Shown here in pieces: positions 26,005-38,900 of a stretch of DNA of 64,000 nt (the first letter of the stretch is position 1; each line of letters starts with the position of its first letter). Location of the stretch: assembly GCA_025667525.1 (NCBI GenBank), contig CM046880.1, positions 599,201,452 to 599,265,451 on the forward strand, given 5' to 3'. The position numbers were made by a program, and so were the translations under genes. Source of the stretch: Glebionis coronaria. Lineage: Eukaryota > Streptophyta > Magnoliopsida > Asterales > Asteraceae. Below the pieces are notes generated by a model. The model ran no database searches. It was given only the letters and a program-made list of their open reading frames with translations, and had not been told where the DNA came from.

Positions 26005-26525
26005 TGTTGATCCCAAACTTAGATCGATTAGCTTTGTGTATACGAGATTAGATCAAGTACTACACGTAGAGAAACCTTTGCTTATGAATAAAGTAACAAA
26101 GTGTTATGCGGAATTAACACTTGATCTAAAACACAATGATGTTAAACAAACTTTCACTTGTATTAGAATAATCGTGTTGATTACAATGAAAGGTTTAACT
26201 TGTGAATACTATGAAAACTGATATTAAACATTAACCTAAAAGATCTTCTTTTATAGAACAAGAAGTCTTGTACAATAAGCTACGAATCAACTATTCTAGG
26301 TAAAGATAAACATAGAAAATACATTGTCGTTTCTATCCTTACTAGAAGTAATCTAGAATATAATATACGTGTAGCTCACATCTTCCATCAGTGCTTGTCT
26401 TCAATCTGTCAACGCTTGACTTTATCTTGTCAACGCTTATGCTGTCAGCGCTCACTTTGCTCTTGTCAACGCTTGAGTTGTTCTTGTCAGCGTTCAAGTG
26501 TTCTGGCCTAAATTTATTCCCAACA
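26005..26525 (-). repeat. 5' LTR of Sirevirus-like element
   Basis: 521 bp, apparently identical to the LTR at 14486-15006, with five motif copies at 26407-26495. Confidence 0.95.
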
Positions 26526-26530
26526 CTTCA

Positions 26531-27079
26531 CTGCACTATATCAGAGTGGAGGAACGAATTCTATATTGACTGCAAGTGTCTGTGGATGCTGCTTCACAAC
26601 ACTTCCAATTAGAGTCGTTATAGCTAGATCTTCCGAACTAGCGTTGGACATAAAATCAAGAAGCGATATCCACACATGCACAACTTGTTTGCATCTCAAG
26701 TCTAAGGATGACCTAATCCTCACCATTTATGTATTCGAATTTACTCATGACAACGGATCCAAAAGTAACCATTCGAAAGTTCGGGGTGTCCAATATTCAT
26801 ATCAATGAATAACATATGAGTTTGGTTAGAAACCGTCCACCATATATACCAGTATATATAACCAACACTCATATTTGTCTTAATGTATACAATATTCCCA
26901 TATTGTTTAACCGACAATGGACATGTTTAGAATAATTAAATTATTCAAGGATTTAAACATACAAACATAGGGCAACAATAATTATATGAAGATAACAAAC
27001 ATCAAATATCTTTATTCATCAGAAAATAATTAAATTGTCTTACAATCCCAAATTATCCAAATACTTCGATTAACACAGA
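26531..27079 (-). other. 3' untranslated part of outer Copia element
   Basis: Continues from 14143-14480 across the nested insertion. It contains only short open frames without recognisable content. Confidence 0.75.
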
Positions 27080-30000
27080 TTACATGAGACTATTAGCTGG
27101 AAGCAAACCAATTCCATGAGTTAACATGGAATGCTTTTTGAGGTCTAACGCCTTTGTGAAGGGGTCAGCTAAATTGTCGTCTGTGTGAACTTTCTCCAGA
27201 CTAACATCACCAAGTTCAATCACTTCTCTGAGGTAGTGAACTTTGGAACGATAATGTTTCGCACCTTTAGTGATTCCTGGTTCATTAGCTATAGTAATGG
27301 CTCCGGTATTGTCACAATACATTGTCATAGGTTCATTATTTGTGGGAACAACACCAAGCCCAGAAATAAACTTCCTAATTCAAACTGCCTCTTTAGCAGC
27401 CTCCGAAGCGGCTATATACTCAGCCTCTGTAGATGAGTTTGCATGGATGGTCTGCTTTGCGCTTTTCCAGCTTACAGCACCTCCGTTTAGCATGAAAACA
27501 TATCCCGTCTGAGACTTCGTGTCATCAGCATCCGTAAGATATCCAGCATCAGTGTAGCAAGCAACCCTGAGCTCTCTTTTCATACCTCCTCCATACACAA
27601 GAAACATGTCTTTGGTATGCCTAAGATACCTCAGAATGTTCTTAACAGCGGTCCAGTGAGAATCGCCAGGATTCTGCTGAAATCGGCTAGTCATGTTCTG
27701 AGAGAACGCAACATCAGGTCTCGTACATCTAACAGCATACATGATTGATCCTATTGCCGAAGCATAAGGAATTCTCTGCATGCGTCTCACCTCATCAGGT
27801 GTTGATTCTCCTTGAGTCTTAGATAATTTTGATTTAGTTTGCATGGGAACAAAGCCACGTTTGGAATTGTCCATGTTATACTTCTTCAAAATCTTATCTA
27901 AGTAAGCACTTTGACATAAACCAATTAACCGTCTAGGTCTATTACGTATGATCTTGATTCCAAGAATATACGCAGCATCTCCCAAATCCTTCATGGAAAA
28001 ACACCTTCCAAGGTAAGCTTTTACACTTTGCAACATTGGAATGTCTTTTCCCATCAACAATATGTCATCAACATACAGGACAAGAAACACTACGCTACTC
28101 CCACTAGCTTTGATATATACACATGGCTCATCAGGATTTTGATTGAAACCAAATTTCTTGATTTCATCATCAAACCTCTTGTTCCATTGCCTTGATGCTT
28201 GCTTAAGTCCATAAATGGATCTTTGTAGCTTGCATACACGGTTTGGATACTTTGGATCTACAAAACCCTCAGGTTGCTTCATATAGACTTCTTCGTAAAG
28301 CAATCCATTGAGGAAGGCGGTTTTAACATCCATTTGCCAAATCTCATAGTCATAGAACGCAGCTATGGCTAAAAGAATCCTTATAGCTTTGATATCCGCA
28401 ACAGGAGAGAAGGTCTCTTCATAATCAACCCCGAAGGTTTGAGTGAAGCCCCTCGCTACATATCGAGCTTTAAAGGTGTGTACATTTCCATCCATGTCGG
28501 TCTTCTTCTTGTACAACCACTTGCCACTAACAGTTCTAGCGTTAGGGGGAAGGTCAACTAAGATCCAGACATCATTGTCTTTCATGGATTGCATCTCCAC
28601 ATTCATAGCATCCAGCCATTTGTCAGATTCAGGATCTGCTAATGCAGCTTTGAAGTTAGTGGGTTCATTATGATCCCCTAACTCATGTTCCTCAGCGTCA
28701 ATGTATAAACACATACGGTCAGGAGCACGCCTAGTCCTTGTAGACTTTCGAATGAGAGCTATATCACTTATAGGTTCATCAATTTCTTGATCATCCTCTT
28801 CATGATTGCTAGTGTTTTCAGAAGGATGTATATCTTCATCTTGAATTACTTCAAGATCCTCTATACTCCCACTTGCTTCTTGATTCATAAGATTGCTCTC
28901 TAGGAATTCAGCATTACGAGCAACAAATACTTTGTTCTCGGGTGGGTAGTAGAAGGAGTAACCCATCGTTTCCTTTGGATAACCGACAAATATACACTTA
29001 ACAGATCGGGGCTCTAGTTTGTCAGGTTTGATGAGCGTGTCACGCTTAACAAGAGCCTCACATCCCCAGACCTTTAAGTAAGACAGCTTAGGGGCTTGCC
29101 CATACCATACTTCGTATGGAGTCTTTTCAACCTTCTTAGTTGGAACCATATTGAGTATGCGAGCAGCAGACTCAAGAGCATAATCCCAAAAGGATTTAGG
29201 AAGAGTTGTTTGGGCCATCATGGAACGAACCATATCAAGTAGGGTTCTATTTCTCCTCTCAGACACACCATTGTGTTGTGGTGTATATGGAGGAGTTCTT
29301 TGGGAAACTATTCCATGTTCCTTAAGATGCTCCAGAAATTCATAACTCATAAATTCACCTCCGCGATCCGATCGTAGTGCCTTTATGGTTTTACCGAGTT
29401 GATTTTCTACTTCCTTTTGAAACACCTTAAATGTTTCAAACACTTCATGTTTATGTTTTAGCAAGTAAACATAACCATAACGACTATAGTCGTCAGTGAA
29501 AGTGACGAAGTAACTTGCACATTGTCTTGACACGGTTCTAAATGGACCACATACATCAGTGTGGATTAGTCCAAGTAGATCTTTCGCCCTCTCCACTTGA
29601 TGTGAATAAGGTTTACGTGCCATCTTTCCAGATAAGCATGAAACACATTTGTCAAAGGAATCATCATCGTTTGACTTGAGCAATCCATCAGATTGTAATT
29701 GCTTAATGCGTTTTTTACTTATGTGGCCAAGGCGACAATGCCATAGCAATGTAGAGTCCAAATTAGATTTGGCCCTTTTGTTGCTCATAGCATACATAGA
29801 ACTATTGTTTGCATTAGAATCACACATATCAATTTCATAAATACCATTACTAGGAATAGCATTAAAATAAAACATATTATTTTTCGAAACCGAAATAGTT
29901 GCATTATTCTCAAAACGATTAACAAAACCATCGTCATACAAACATGAAACTGAAACAATCCCTCTAGAAATAGAAGGTGCGTAATGACAATTATTCAACA

Positions 30001-31138
30001 TAACAACCAGTCCACTAGGGAGAAATAATTGAAAAACACCAATAGCTTCAACAGCTGCACGATGACCATTGCCCACGTACAGATTCAAAGCTCCTGGCTT
30101 TAGCTTCTTACTTATCCTTAGACCCTGAGTAGTATTACAGATGTGAGTACCACAACCAGTGTCATAAACCCAAGATTTATTAGGAAAAGTAAAGAGTTCT
30201 ATCGTGAAGATACCTGAAGTGCTAGCACCTTGCGAGGACTTCTTTCTCTTCCACAACTCAGTGAGATACTCTGGACAGTTTCTCTTCCAATGACCAATTT
30301 CACCACATTGGTGACAAATGGCATCCTTAGCAGGATTCTCTTTCCTTGGTGGAGGGGGAATCTTGGCTCTAGGAGTAAAGTTAGCTACTTTCTTCCCTTT
30401 ACCACGATTCTTACCCTTTGCAGCATTAGACGGTTTAGCCTTGTTAGGCTTTTGAACCCTTCCTGCCCTAATAGCATTAATGGTATTAGGAGTAGCAGGT
30501 GCAACCTTCTTTGGCAACGTTTTCTCATGCAGCTTAAGCATGGCATGCAATTCAGGTATTGTCTTCCCCAGGCCATGCATGTTATAGTCTTGCACAAACC
30601 TATCATAGTCCTTATTCAGTGAGGCTAAAATTAGGCTGACCGAAAGTTTCAAGGACATGGGGTGACCCAAACGTTCCAAATTCTCTATGAACCCCTTCAT
30701 CTTCAAGACATAGGAGCTCACAGATTGTCCATCCTCTTGTTTACACGCGTGAAAGGCACGTGCAACATCAAGGAGTTCTTGATCAGCTTGTTCAGTGAAC
30801 ATGGTCTTCAACTCTTCCATCATAGACCATGCGCCGTGACCCTCCAAAAGTTTCTGGAGTTCAGGGGACATAGTCATGAGCATAAGGCCAGCGATTTCTC
30901 GTGACCTTCTGACCCAAGTTGGATGTAAATCCGGGTCTTGCTCTGGTCCTTCATGACCATGAGGCAGAATTGCAGGTAGATCAGGAATTGGTTGCTCAAG
31001 GTATTGAACCAAGTCATCAGTTTCGAGCGCTATCCGAAGAGCATGATACCAATCAACAAAGTTATTCTCAGTCAATTTCATCTTTTCAAGGAATGACTTA
31101 ACAACCGTGCTGTTTAAGCAAGAGTTTTGATTATTCAT
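27080..31138 (-). pseudogene. Gag-pol polyprotein of outer Copia element, one nonsense codon
   Basis: A single frame of about 1350 codons. Gag is followed by a CCHC knuckle near residue 275 (CHQCGEIGHWKRNC), protease near 325 (WVYDTGCGTHIC), GAG-pre-integrase (LLWHCRLGHISKKR), integrase (LIHTDVCGP, TFTDDYSRYG, LRSDRGGEF), reverse transcriptase (QMDVKTAFLNG, LVLYVDDILLMG) and RNase H (NSSTEAEYIAASEAA). An in-frame TGA at 27380-27382 cuts off the last 100 codons, after which the frame resumes with YCDNTGAITIANEP and ends at 27080. Everything else is open, so the element may have been active when it inserted. Confidence 0.92.
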
Positions 31139-32727
31139 CTACAAAATAAAAGTTCAACGATTAGTATTTTCGATAATTACATTCTCAAAGAATTAACTAC
31201 CCAATTAATCATGTTGAGACTAAGATCCTTGCTTGCACTCCCACTTAATATTAGAGGTCCGACCGTCTAGTATTCAAGTGGGGCAAGAGGTAAGCGACGG
31301 GCGTTAATTGCATTACAAGTGCAACTCTTAGTTTGTATGAGACGATTCATGAAGTTTATTTGTCGTAGAGTGTTTGGATGGGATGTTCTCTCATCTCTTT
31401 CGAGAACCTTTGAACATCTCAAACAAACTTGTTCTACACATAATAAAGTCATGAGTATGTTTCATCTCATCTTTATGCCTCGGGTTCCGAATCTGACCGG
31501 GAACTCGACTTTAAGTCGTACCAATTTGAAGCAGCAATTATTGGCAAAGGTCTGACCAGTGACAAAGATCGCCTTGGGTATGTAATTCGCCCTAGGTCTG
31601 ACTAGTTGACGAAAAACAACTACAAGTGCTTCTAAATTGGATGGCATAGACTTAAAAAATTTCAAATAGGTATCACATAAGTTTTTAGAAAAACAAATGT
31701 CAAAGTGTGTAAAAGAATGCATGCAATTCATTCTCTTATCACAAGTTAAGAAAACAATTTGTTAACTTTTGGTTTAGGTGTGTTTTACCACGGGAGAAGA
31801 TTAAAGAGAGATCAAACCCTATATCCTACTCTTCATGCACCCGAGGGTGCAAGTGCTTGGGATAATTATTCCATAGGTGTCGAAACAACTATGGAACACG
31901 GGAGAAGATTAAAGATTTCTCAAACCCTAGATAGCTCGACTAGAGCACGAAGTGCAATAGCAAGTCCATCATTAGTAAAGACACAAACGGTGTTGTAATT
32001 TTAAGTATTATAAACTAATTGATTTTGCAAATCACGTCGTTGAGAAGATAGTTTATAAGCCATCATTACGGTATGTAAGCCCAACTCGAGTGACAATATG
32101 ATTTCGCAAAACAATTAGAATACAATAAAACCAAGTTTCATAGTTCTTATGTCAATATTAATATTTGTTCAAAAAATCAAGATTTTAACAAATAACACAT
32201 AGCCGATTCGCAAGGAAAATATGGTGTATTAATATGACATAGTTTTAAAGCTAGTTTCGATATAAGTACCATCCGTTTTATGATTCCTAGAATCTTGAAT
32301 TATTACGTTTTGCAATTCATAATGGAAAACAAATAAGCACATAAAACAGACAGAAGGGGTAGAAGCAGAAGACAGACTCTATATGAAAGCGGTAAATCAT
32401 ATAAGATCCAAGTCTCGAATGAGTCTTCCCCAAATTGAGGACCAAAGACCCTCATCAAGTTTTCGAGCAAGGTACTTGATGACGTGCAAAGTATCACAAA
32501 AGTGAGATGCAAGGGTCTTTGACGGATAATAAAAAACAAAAGTAATTATTAACCGGTTTAATTTTAACCTACCCAATTTTAATAGATCTAGATCAAGATT
32601 AAAACTTTATGACAAGTATGCATGTAGTTGTCATAAAACATAAATAAAAGAGATTTTAAAGCGAAGCAAGCGTGTTTTATTCTATGTGTAACCCATGAAT
32701 GCCATACGATTTGACTCGTGATGCCAC
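31139..32727 (-). other. Long 5' leader of outer Copia element
   Basis: About 1.6 kb between the 5' LTR and the gag start, with no long frame. The phrase CGGGAGAAGATTAAAGA recurs at about 31791 and 31900. At the LTR border the minus strand reads GTGGCATCACGAGTC, which only partly matches the usual TGGTATCAGAGC primer site. Confidence 0.75.
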
Positions 32728-33702
32728 TGTTGGGATTTAGAACTAGTTAAACCATTAACTACGAGTGCGCAGTGGAATGGATCTAGTATAATATTCATGA
32801 TTAACACATAATAAAACAATAATAAAACCAACCTTTTAATTAATTGAATAAATCAATTAATTGATCTTGATCTTGAATCTACAACGGTAAAGTAACCGTC
32901 CTCTAGCGATTGCTCACACGACACGTCAAACGAACACACCACGATGCTAGTGGTAACTTCACTTCGATTATCTTGCAACTAGAAACCCTAATATCCAAAA
33001 CCCTAAGTTGATAGGTTAAGGATACGGTTTATAGATAGAAACAAGATACTTGGAAAAATTCACCGGAAACCCTAATTAGGGTTAGGGTTTGGACGAACCA
33101 CAAGTGAAACCAAACAAGAAACCAAAACTTTGATACGAGGATCAAAGGTTTAGTATAAGGCTAAGAAACTTCACAAGTAAGTACCCTAAGGTAGTTGATC
33201 TTGCAAAGGTTTACACTTTAAGTGAATTTAGGGTTAAAGGAAAAGTTCGTAAGGGTTTGGTGTGGGGTGTTTGTGTCGATCGGCTACAACAAACAAGAAA
33301 GAGGGGATGATAAATTATGAGGGGTATGGGATTGTATTTATACACATCCTTGAACCTCCTCAAAATTAATTAGGCCCAACCCAACACCTAAATTAAGTAA
33401 CTTAATTACTTGATTACCAAACAAAGGATCTTCTAGACCCCTTAGGGAATTCGGCCGCCTATAGGGCACCGGATGTTTCTAGAAGTCGATTTCCTTCCTT
33501 AAATTTAAATAACGCACTCGCCTTTAATTAATTAAATCCCGTAATTAATTAAACCACCGTTAATTAAATAAAACGTAAAGTTTTTCATATACGTTTAATT
33601 ATAAATAATAAAACGTAAATAAACGTGTGTTCTCCGTATTGAGTGTGTGCCCCCGATAGGCTCACGCATTTACCGATGGCTAAACGATCGCATATCTCAA
33701 CA
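32728..33702 (-). repeat. 5' LTR of outer Copia element
   Basis: 975 bp, nearly identical to 13168-14142. Positions 33066-33090 contain back-to-back telomere-like units (CCCTAATTAGGGTTAGGG), where the partner LTR has one base different. Confidence 0.93.
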
Positions 33703-34323
33703 CTTACTATTTCGCTTTTAAGCGTGATATACATTTAAGAGCCTCAGATGGTCCGTCAATGTGTCCAAGACGAGCTTTTGCCTCGTCAGCAGCCTTCTGA
33801 GCTTCTCAAGGCCGAACAAAGCAATTGGGTACTAAGACAAAAATTGAGTTATCACAGAAGAGGCCCACGGTGGTCAGTCAGCAGATTCATAGAGGCGAGA
33901 TCACACCTTTGCTTCATGAGAGAGAATACGGAAAAATTTAAACTATCTACATGAGCCCTAGATTACGAACTCTATGGTACATGCCAACCGCAGGGGCTGG
34001 CAGATGACATCCTAAACCGACACATCTAGGGGGTGTTTCTATGTGCATTTTGAGAGTGATTATCTAGTTTTTACTTAGTTTTCACTAACCTCTATTAACC
34101 AAAACGCAACTGTGACCCTTTCCAACCGTCGCATTTTAAGATAGGTTAATGCCACGCATGAAATGCAGAAAAGTACATTGTACCTGATAGAGTAAGGATT
34201 TCGTTCGAGCAGTTGAACTTGGGACTTACTACAAGCATCTTCCCCATTTGAGGATCTAGAGGGAACTCGCTCGTGATTTCACCCAACTTGGTCAAGTTTC
34301 CTTCATCATCTAACGCTCCCAAA

Positions 34324-34863
34324 AATTACAGTAATTTAGCACACACTAAGTAAACTTGCAATATATGTAAATCTACGCAACACTTGAAAGCAGAACGAAT
34401 AAATTGCGTTGCATCGTCTTCGACACTCATTATATCCGCATGTTTGGCGATCACTCGCGATTTATATAAATCATCATGTTGCTTCGACTTCGACTCTCTT
34501 TATATCCACATACTCGACAACCACTCTCGATTTAAACAAATCATCGTGTCGCTTCGACGTCGACTCTCCTTATATCGACGTAATCGTCATCGTGTTGGCT
34601 TCGTCTTCGATTCTAAATCCACGAGTTTCAATATTCCAGTGTGCATGATGTCTTGTTAAATATGCATGATAGATAAAAAGAGAATATTATTGGGATAAAG
34701 GAAAAAAGGAAACTGTTTGTATTTACTACGTATTTATGAAGCAGGAAGGTATATCGGGCATAACATTAAATGGTTGCTTAATTTTCGGAATGATCACCAA
34801 TCAAATTTGTAGGCATATTTATTAATTATTAGTTGTTAATATTGCAGAAAGAAAGAAAGAAAG
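34324..34863. other. Spacer upstream of small gene, copy B
   Basis: Matches 2565-3226 with a shorter minisatellite and one 90-bp gap. No gene. Confidence 0.6.
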
Positions 34864-36857
34864 ATGATGACAACAACAACAATAAGAAGATTCGATTCAG
34901 ATGGAGCCATGCGTAGGTAGGGTGTGTTGTTTTTTCAGCTTATTTGAGGTTTTGTTTTGTTTTTGTTTATGTTTGTTTATGCTTATTTTGTCCTGCTTAT
35001 TTCCTTCTTTTTGCTTACATAAGTTTATTCTGAGTTAAACTATCCAAAATAAGCCACGCCCAAAACCAAATTACTCATTAGCTGAAACACAAATAAGCTC
35101 ATATGCCACATAATAAGCTTTAATCAAACACCCCCTCTAAGTAATTCTTTATGTTCCATTAATATTACTCTAGTATTATTATTTACTTTTATAACCATGA
35201 TGCAGGAGACTATTCCCAAACCCAAACCCAAAACCGGTGCTGAAATCAAAGCAGCACAAGACTGCTATAACGCGCCAACCTCCAAAACCGTTGTTGGGTT
35301 TACATGCTGCTATTCAACCGCAATTAACACAATTCTACTCTTCACTTCCTGTCAAGTATGAGTTTTTAAATTCCTTTTTCCTAACTAGTCTCTAAATGTA
35401 GACCCACCCACCCACCCTCTCATTTGTTTTTCTTCATCATTTACAGGAAGGAAGAGACACAACCTGCTGCTAAGGTTGTTTACTTTTCGGATCTAACCGA
35501 GGAGGAACTGTGAGTTTTCTACTCTACCAACACACACACACACTATGCTTTTTGTTTGCTTATATTTCGTTGCGTTTTGCTCTTCATATACAGGTCTAGA
35601 AGATTCTCTACAGCCCCCCCCCCCCCCTCCGGTTGGAGTTTTGTACCGGTTTTCTTGAATATATTGATGATATACCTGTTAACATTGGGCTCTTTGGGAC
35701 TATTCAGGCTGCAGCTATTGATTTCTCACCAGATCCGCTCCAGAATGCTTTTTCCGTCTTATTCAACCGCGATTCCCATAACCTCAAGCGCGTCTCATCC
35801 TTTGGCTGTCATATGCTACACGAGTTACCTTACTGCTCACTTCCACTCTCGTCTACTACCTCCGTCGTTCTGATCTTTGCCAAACTCTCTGTCAAGGTAG
35901 ATAAAAATAAAGTCGTCGACCCCTTTTTTTATGATGAAGATGTTGTACGTGGACGTGAAAAGTGTGTGAAACGCATCATGAAGCTGTGTGGTATATCTGA
36001 TGATGTACCCATAGAGTCGGGGGCTGCTAATTCTTATGATGTACCCATAGAGTCGGGAGATGCTAATTCTTATGATGTACCCATAGAGTCGGGGGATTAC
36101 TTAGAAGCTGATTGTACGGAGCCGGAGCCACATGACAGGGAATACAATGAGAATGAGGCGTTTCAAGTCTGCGATGATCATGCGTTGATAAATCTGTCAG
36201 AAAAACCCAACGGTGGTTCCGGAAAGAATACTTTCAAAGGTAGAGATGGCTCTCTACAACTGTATTACGTTGCATTAAAGTATGCAGTAGACGCACATCT
36301 GGAAGTAGAATTTGTTGGTCCACCTCTTAGGAAATCAAGAGTTTGTGGGATGGTCCGGGCTTATTATGGGAAAAACTTTGGTTATGACAAACCTGCAGAT
36401 GATTACCATGCAGTGCTCTTGGATCTCGGTTATCCTGCTTATCTTAGGCCTGGCAAAGTAGACCTGACACGATCTGTCTTGGCTGTACCAGCCAAGTTCT
36501 CCCTCATAATTGAGGCAGACATGTCGGACTGCGAATCTTCGTTTGAAATGTTGGGCACTTACGAATTCTCTGTGCCACTTGATGGTAGCCTCTCTTTTGG
36601 GTCTATTACATGCGAGGATTTCTCCCTAAAACTGAAAGTGAACTAGAAGCTGCCATTTGAACAAACAAAATTCCCTTCCTTGCCTATCTATCCTCCAGCC
36701 TCAAACTCATCCGCCAGTCATCTGGTAATTAATTTTGACCTCTGTATTTTTAAATTGCGATTTAAGTTATCACTCTGTCACTTCAAATTGTTTGCTTAGG
36801 CCGCCTCATATATTCTCTAATCTAACATAATTTCTGTTACTGCAAAACCAGGACTGA
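34864..36857 (+). pseudogene. Small JIP60-like gene, copy B (broken)
   Basis: The exon borders of copy A are all conserved: 34864-34916, 35206-35355, 35447-35509, 35594-36724 and 36852-36857. Near the start of the large exon (35613-35626) a run of 14 C replaces C5 plus other bases in copy A, and the length change shifts the frame. A second lesion is a TAG at 36644-36646, inside the last conserved segment (KLKVN then stop). The 36-bp coding repeat has two full units instead of four. The rest of the large exon is open in the shifted frame, so loss of function appears recent. The C run should be verified, because homopolymers are error-prone. Confidence 0.8.
36002..36097 (+). repeat. In-frame 36-bp coding minisatellite, copy B
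   Basis: Two complete units and one partial unit of the same repeat as at 4451-4618. Confidence 0.93.
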
Positions 36858-36906
36858 AAGAAGAAAATTTGCAGCCCATTCTACATCAACCATGGCACAT
36901 CCTGAT

Positions 36907-37791
36907 GTAAGTCTATTAATGTCGTGAACTATAGAGATTCATATAGGCTTAATATATAAAATTTAGTTAAGAAGATGATTTTGTATTGTAAATATTAGAG
37001 GTTGCAAAAATACCCACATATCAAAATTTGGGTTAAATCGGCCCTTTCTTTATATGGACTATTGAAAAGTGATAAAAAGAAAAAAAAAAAACGGGTATTT
37101 TTTACCCAACCATAGATCACCATGGGTACTCATATACCCACTTACCGATCTTTGATTATTTTCTCAATTTCTCATATTCAAGGTATGACATTATTAATAT
37201 ATTCAATTGTTAATTATGTTTTGCCATGCCGGAAAAGGTGTTTGGGAATGTTGATATTACTCATTAAAAGGGTTTTTAAATGTCTTAATTTTTAAGGCTC
37301 GTTTTTATTATCGATTAAAAGGGTGTTTGGGAATGTTTTCGATTTTTGTATAACGAGCGTTTGAGACGTTGTAAGATTACAAACTTCTTGTATATTGGAC
37401 GTTTAGAAATCGGATGATTTTATAGACTTACTCGTCTAACGTCTAACTTGTTAGGCGTTGATAATTCCATATGTGTTGTGAGCAGGTCCCACAGATTTTA
37501 AGTAGTAACTGTTAGGCCTTAATAGGCGCAGCCTTAACCCGTTAGGCGTTTATAATTCTTAATTTTTGTCCGTCGAGTGTCTTATTTAGGTAGCATCTCC
37601 CTATTTCCTTTCTGTCCAATTGTATATTTGCCAAAGTCCCTTTTAGTTTTTTTGGTAACCGTCCTTTCCGACATTTTGACCAAACCAGATTTTTTGGAAG
37701 GTTGGCGTGGCCAGTGACTTAAACGTGAGACCTCTGACCTCTCACATATTAATGATGATAGGCAAAGCCAATATATATCAATTATCTATAC
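36907..37791. other. Intergenic DNA downstream of copy B
   Basis: Homologous to 5428-6867 without the hAT MITE. No gene. It ends at the CACTA target site TTG (37792-37794). Confidence 0.65.
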
Positions 37792-38170
37792 TTGCACTAC
37801 AAGAAAAGGGGGCTTTTAGGACTCTTTTGTAGGACCCTTAATAATATGGTGTCCTAACAAACCATTTATAAAACCAATTAAATATTAAGTCTCATTAAAT
37901 TGTTTTTAATAGGACACTTAATATGACGATCCTAATAAACTAATTTATAAAACACATTTTTAATAGGGTCTTATTACAATGAGACATAATAGGACACTTG
38001 ATTCAAATGTCCTAATGTATTATATTTTATAGGACGCCTATTTATGATGGTTTTATTATTATGAATCTTTATAGGACACATAATAAATGGATCCTATTAT
38101 TAGATCTTAGAGGACGATTACTCTTCTTAGGTTATATTATGATTAAATCATAGAAGACGAGATACAAAAG

Positions 38171-38900
38171 TCCTAAACCACAAGGTGTTTACCGTATGAC
38201 TTGTTTCATGGGCTTATCTAGCTTAGACATTTATATTATGATCCAATTGAATTAAGTTTTGAGAAATGATTATTTGTACTTAAAATATTATGATATACAA
38301 AACTTTCAAAATATTCATCGTTTAATTCGACGTGTAACAAAGCCGAAAGCTCGAGATTTTTACAAAAAATATAGTCTTTTCTCAAAGAAGGCCAAAATTA
38401 CGTGTTACTTTTATATAATAACATAAAACAAAACTACTAGTTAGAAATGTATGATGAAGTTACAACAATTTTGCACTTATAAGTAAGTGTGATTTGTTTG
38501 AATGTGTAAGAGTTAATCTTGTTATTAGTATCTCATTAACGTGATAGTTGTTCAAGACTTTAATTGAGGTTTTCATTGAAGTATAAATATTGAGTTTTTT
38601 TATTGATATGTTTTTGAATAGCTTGAAATGTTTATGTCCACTATGGCTCGAGCGAAATAAACACCAAATAACGAATATGAACAAGAGGACGAGTATTAAA
38701 CAACCAAGTACTAAATGGCGATGAATATTTGAAAACGACATTTAAAATATTGAATTGAATGCTCGTAGTTTTCTGCTATAGAGCTTTGTTGTGCAGTTAA
38801 TGTACTTTTTATAGTATGTAACTTTCATGTATTTACAAATGTTGATAATGTAGGGCTGAGCAAAATCAACCGAAATCAAATCGAATCGATAAATCGAGCC
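38171..38900. other. CACTA 1 interior, left
   Basis: AT-rich sequence between the subterminal repeats and the LINE insertion. An open stretch on the minus strand (38460-38741) is hydrophobic but has no recognisable family and no start context, so it is not called. Confidence 0.5.

Larger units (their letters stand above)
14486..26525 (-). mobile_element. Sirevirus-like Copia element (inner), 12,040 bp
   Basis: The 521-bp LTRs at 14486-15006 and 26005-26525 start TGTTGATCCC and end ATTCCCAACA. Target duplications are CTTCA (14481-14485 and 26526-26530), inside the 3' untranslated part of the outer Copia element. I found no difference between the two LTRs. The primer binding site TGGTATCAGAGC (initiator-Met type, minus strand, 25991-26002) and a purine tract (minus strand of 15007-15017) are in place. 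Gene order is a long gag with two zinc knuckles, then pol, then a 1.25-kb spacer and an extra long reading frame before the 3' LTR. That is the layout of Sirevirus/Maximus-type elements. Confidence 0.93.

Noticed and set aside
38460..38741. Hydrophobic 93-aa open frame in CACTA 1
   Set aside because: Single exon, AT-rich, not repeated or recognisable, and next to subterminal repeats.
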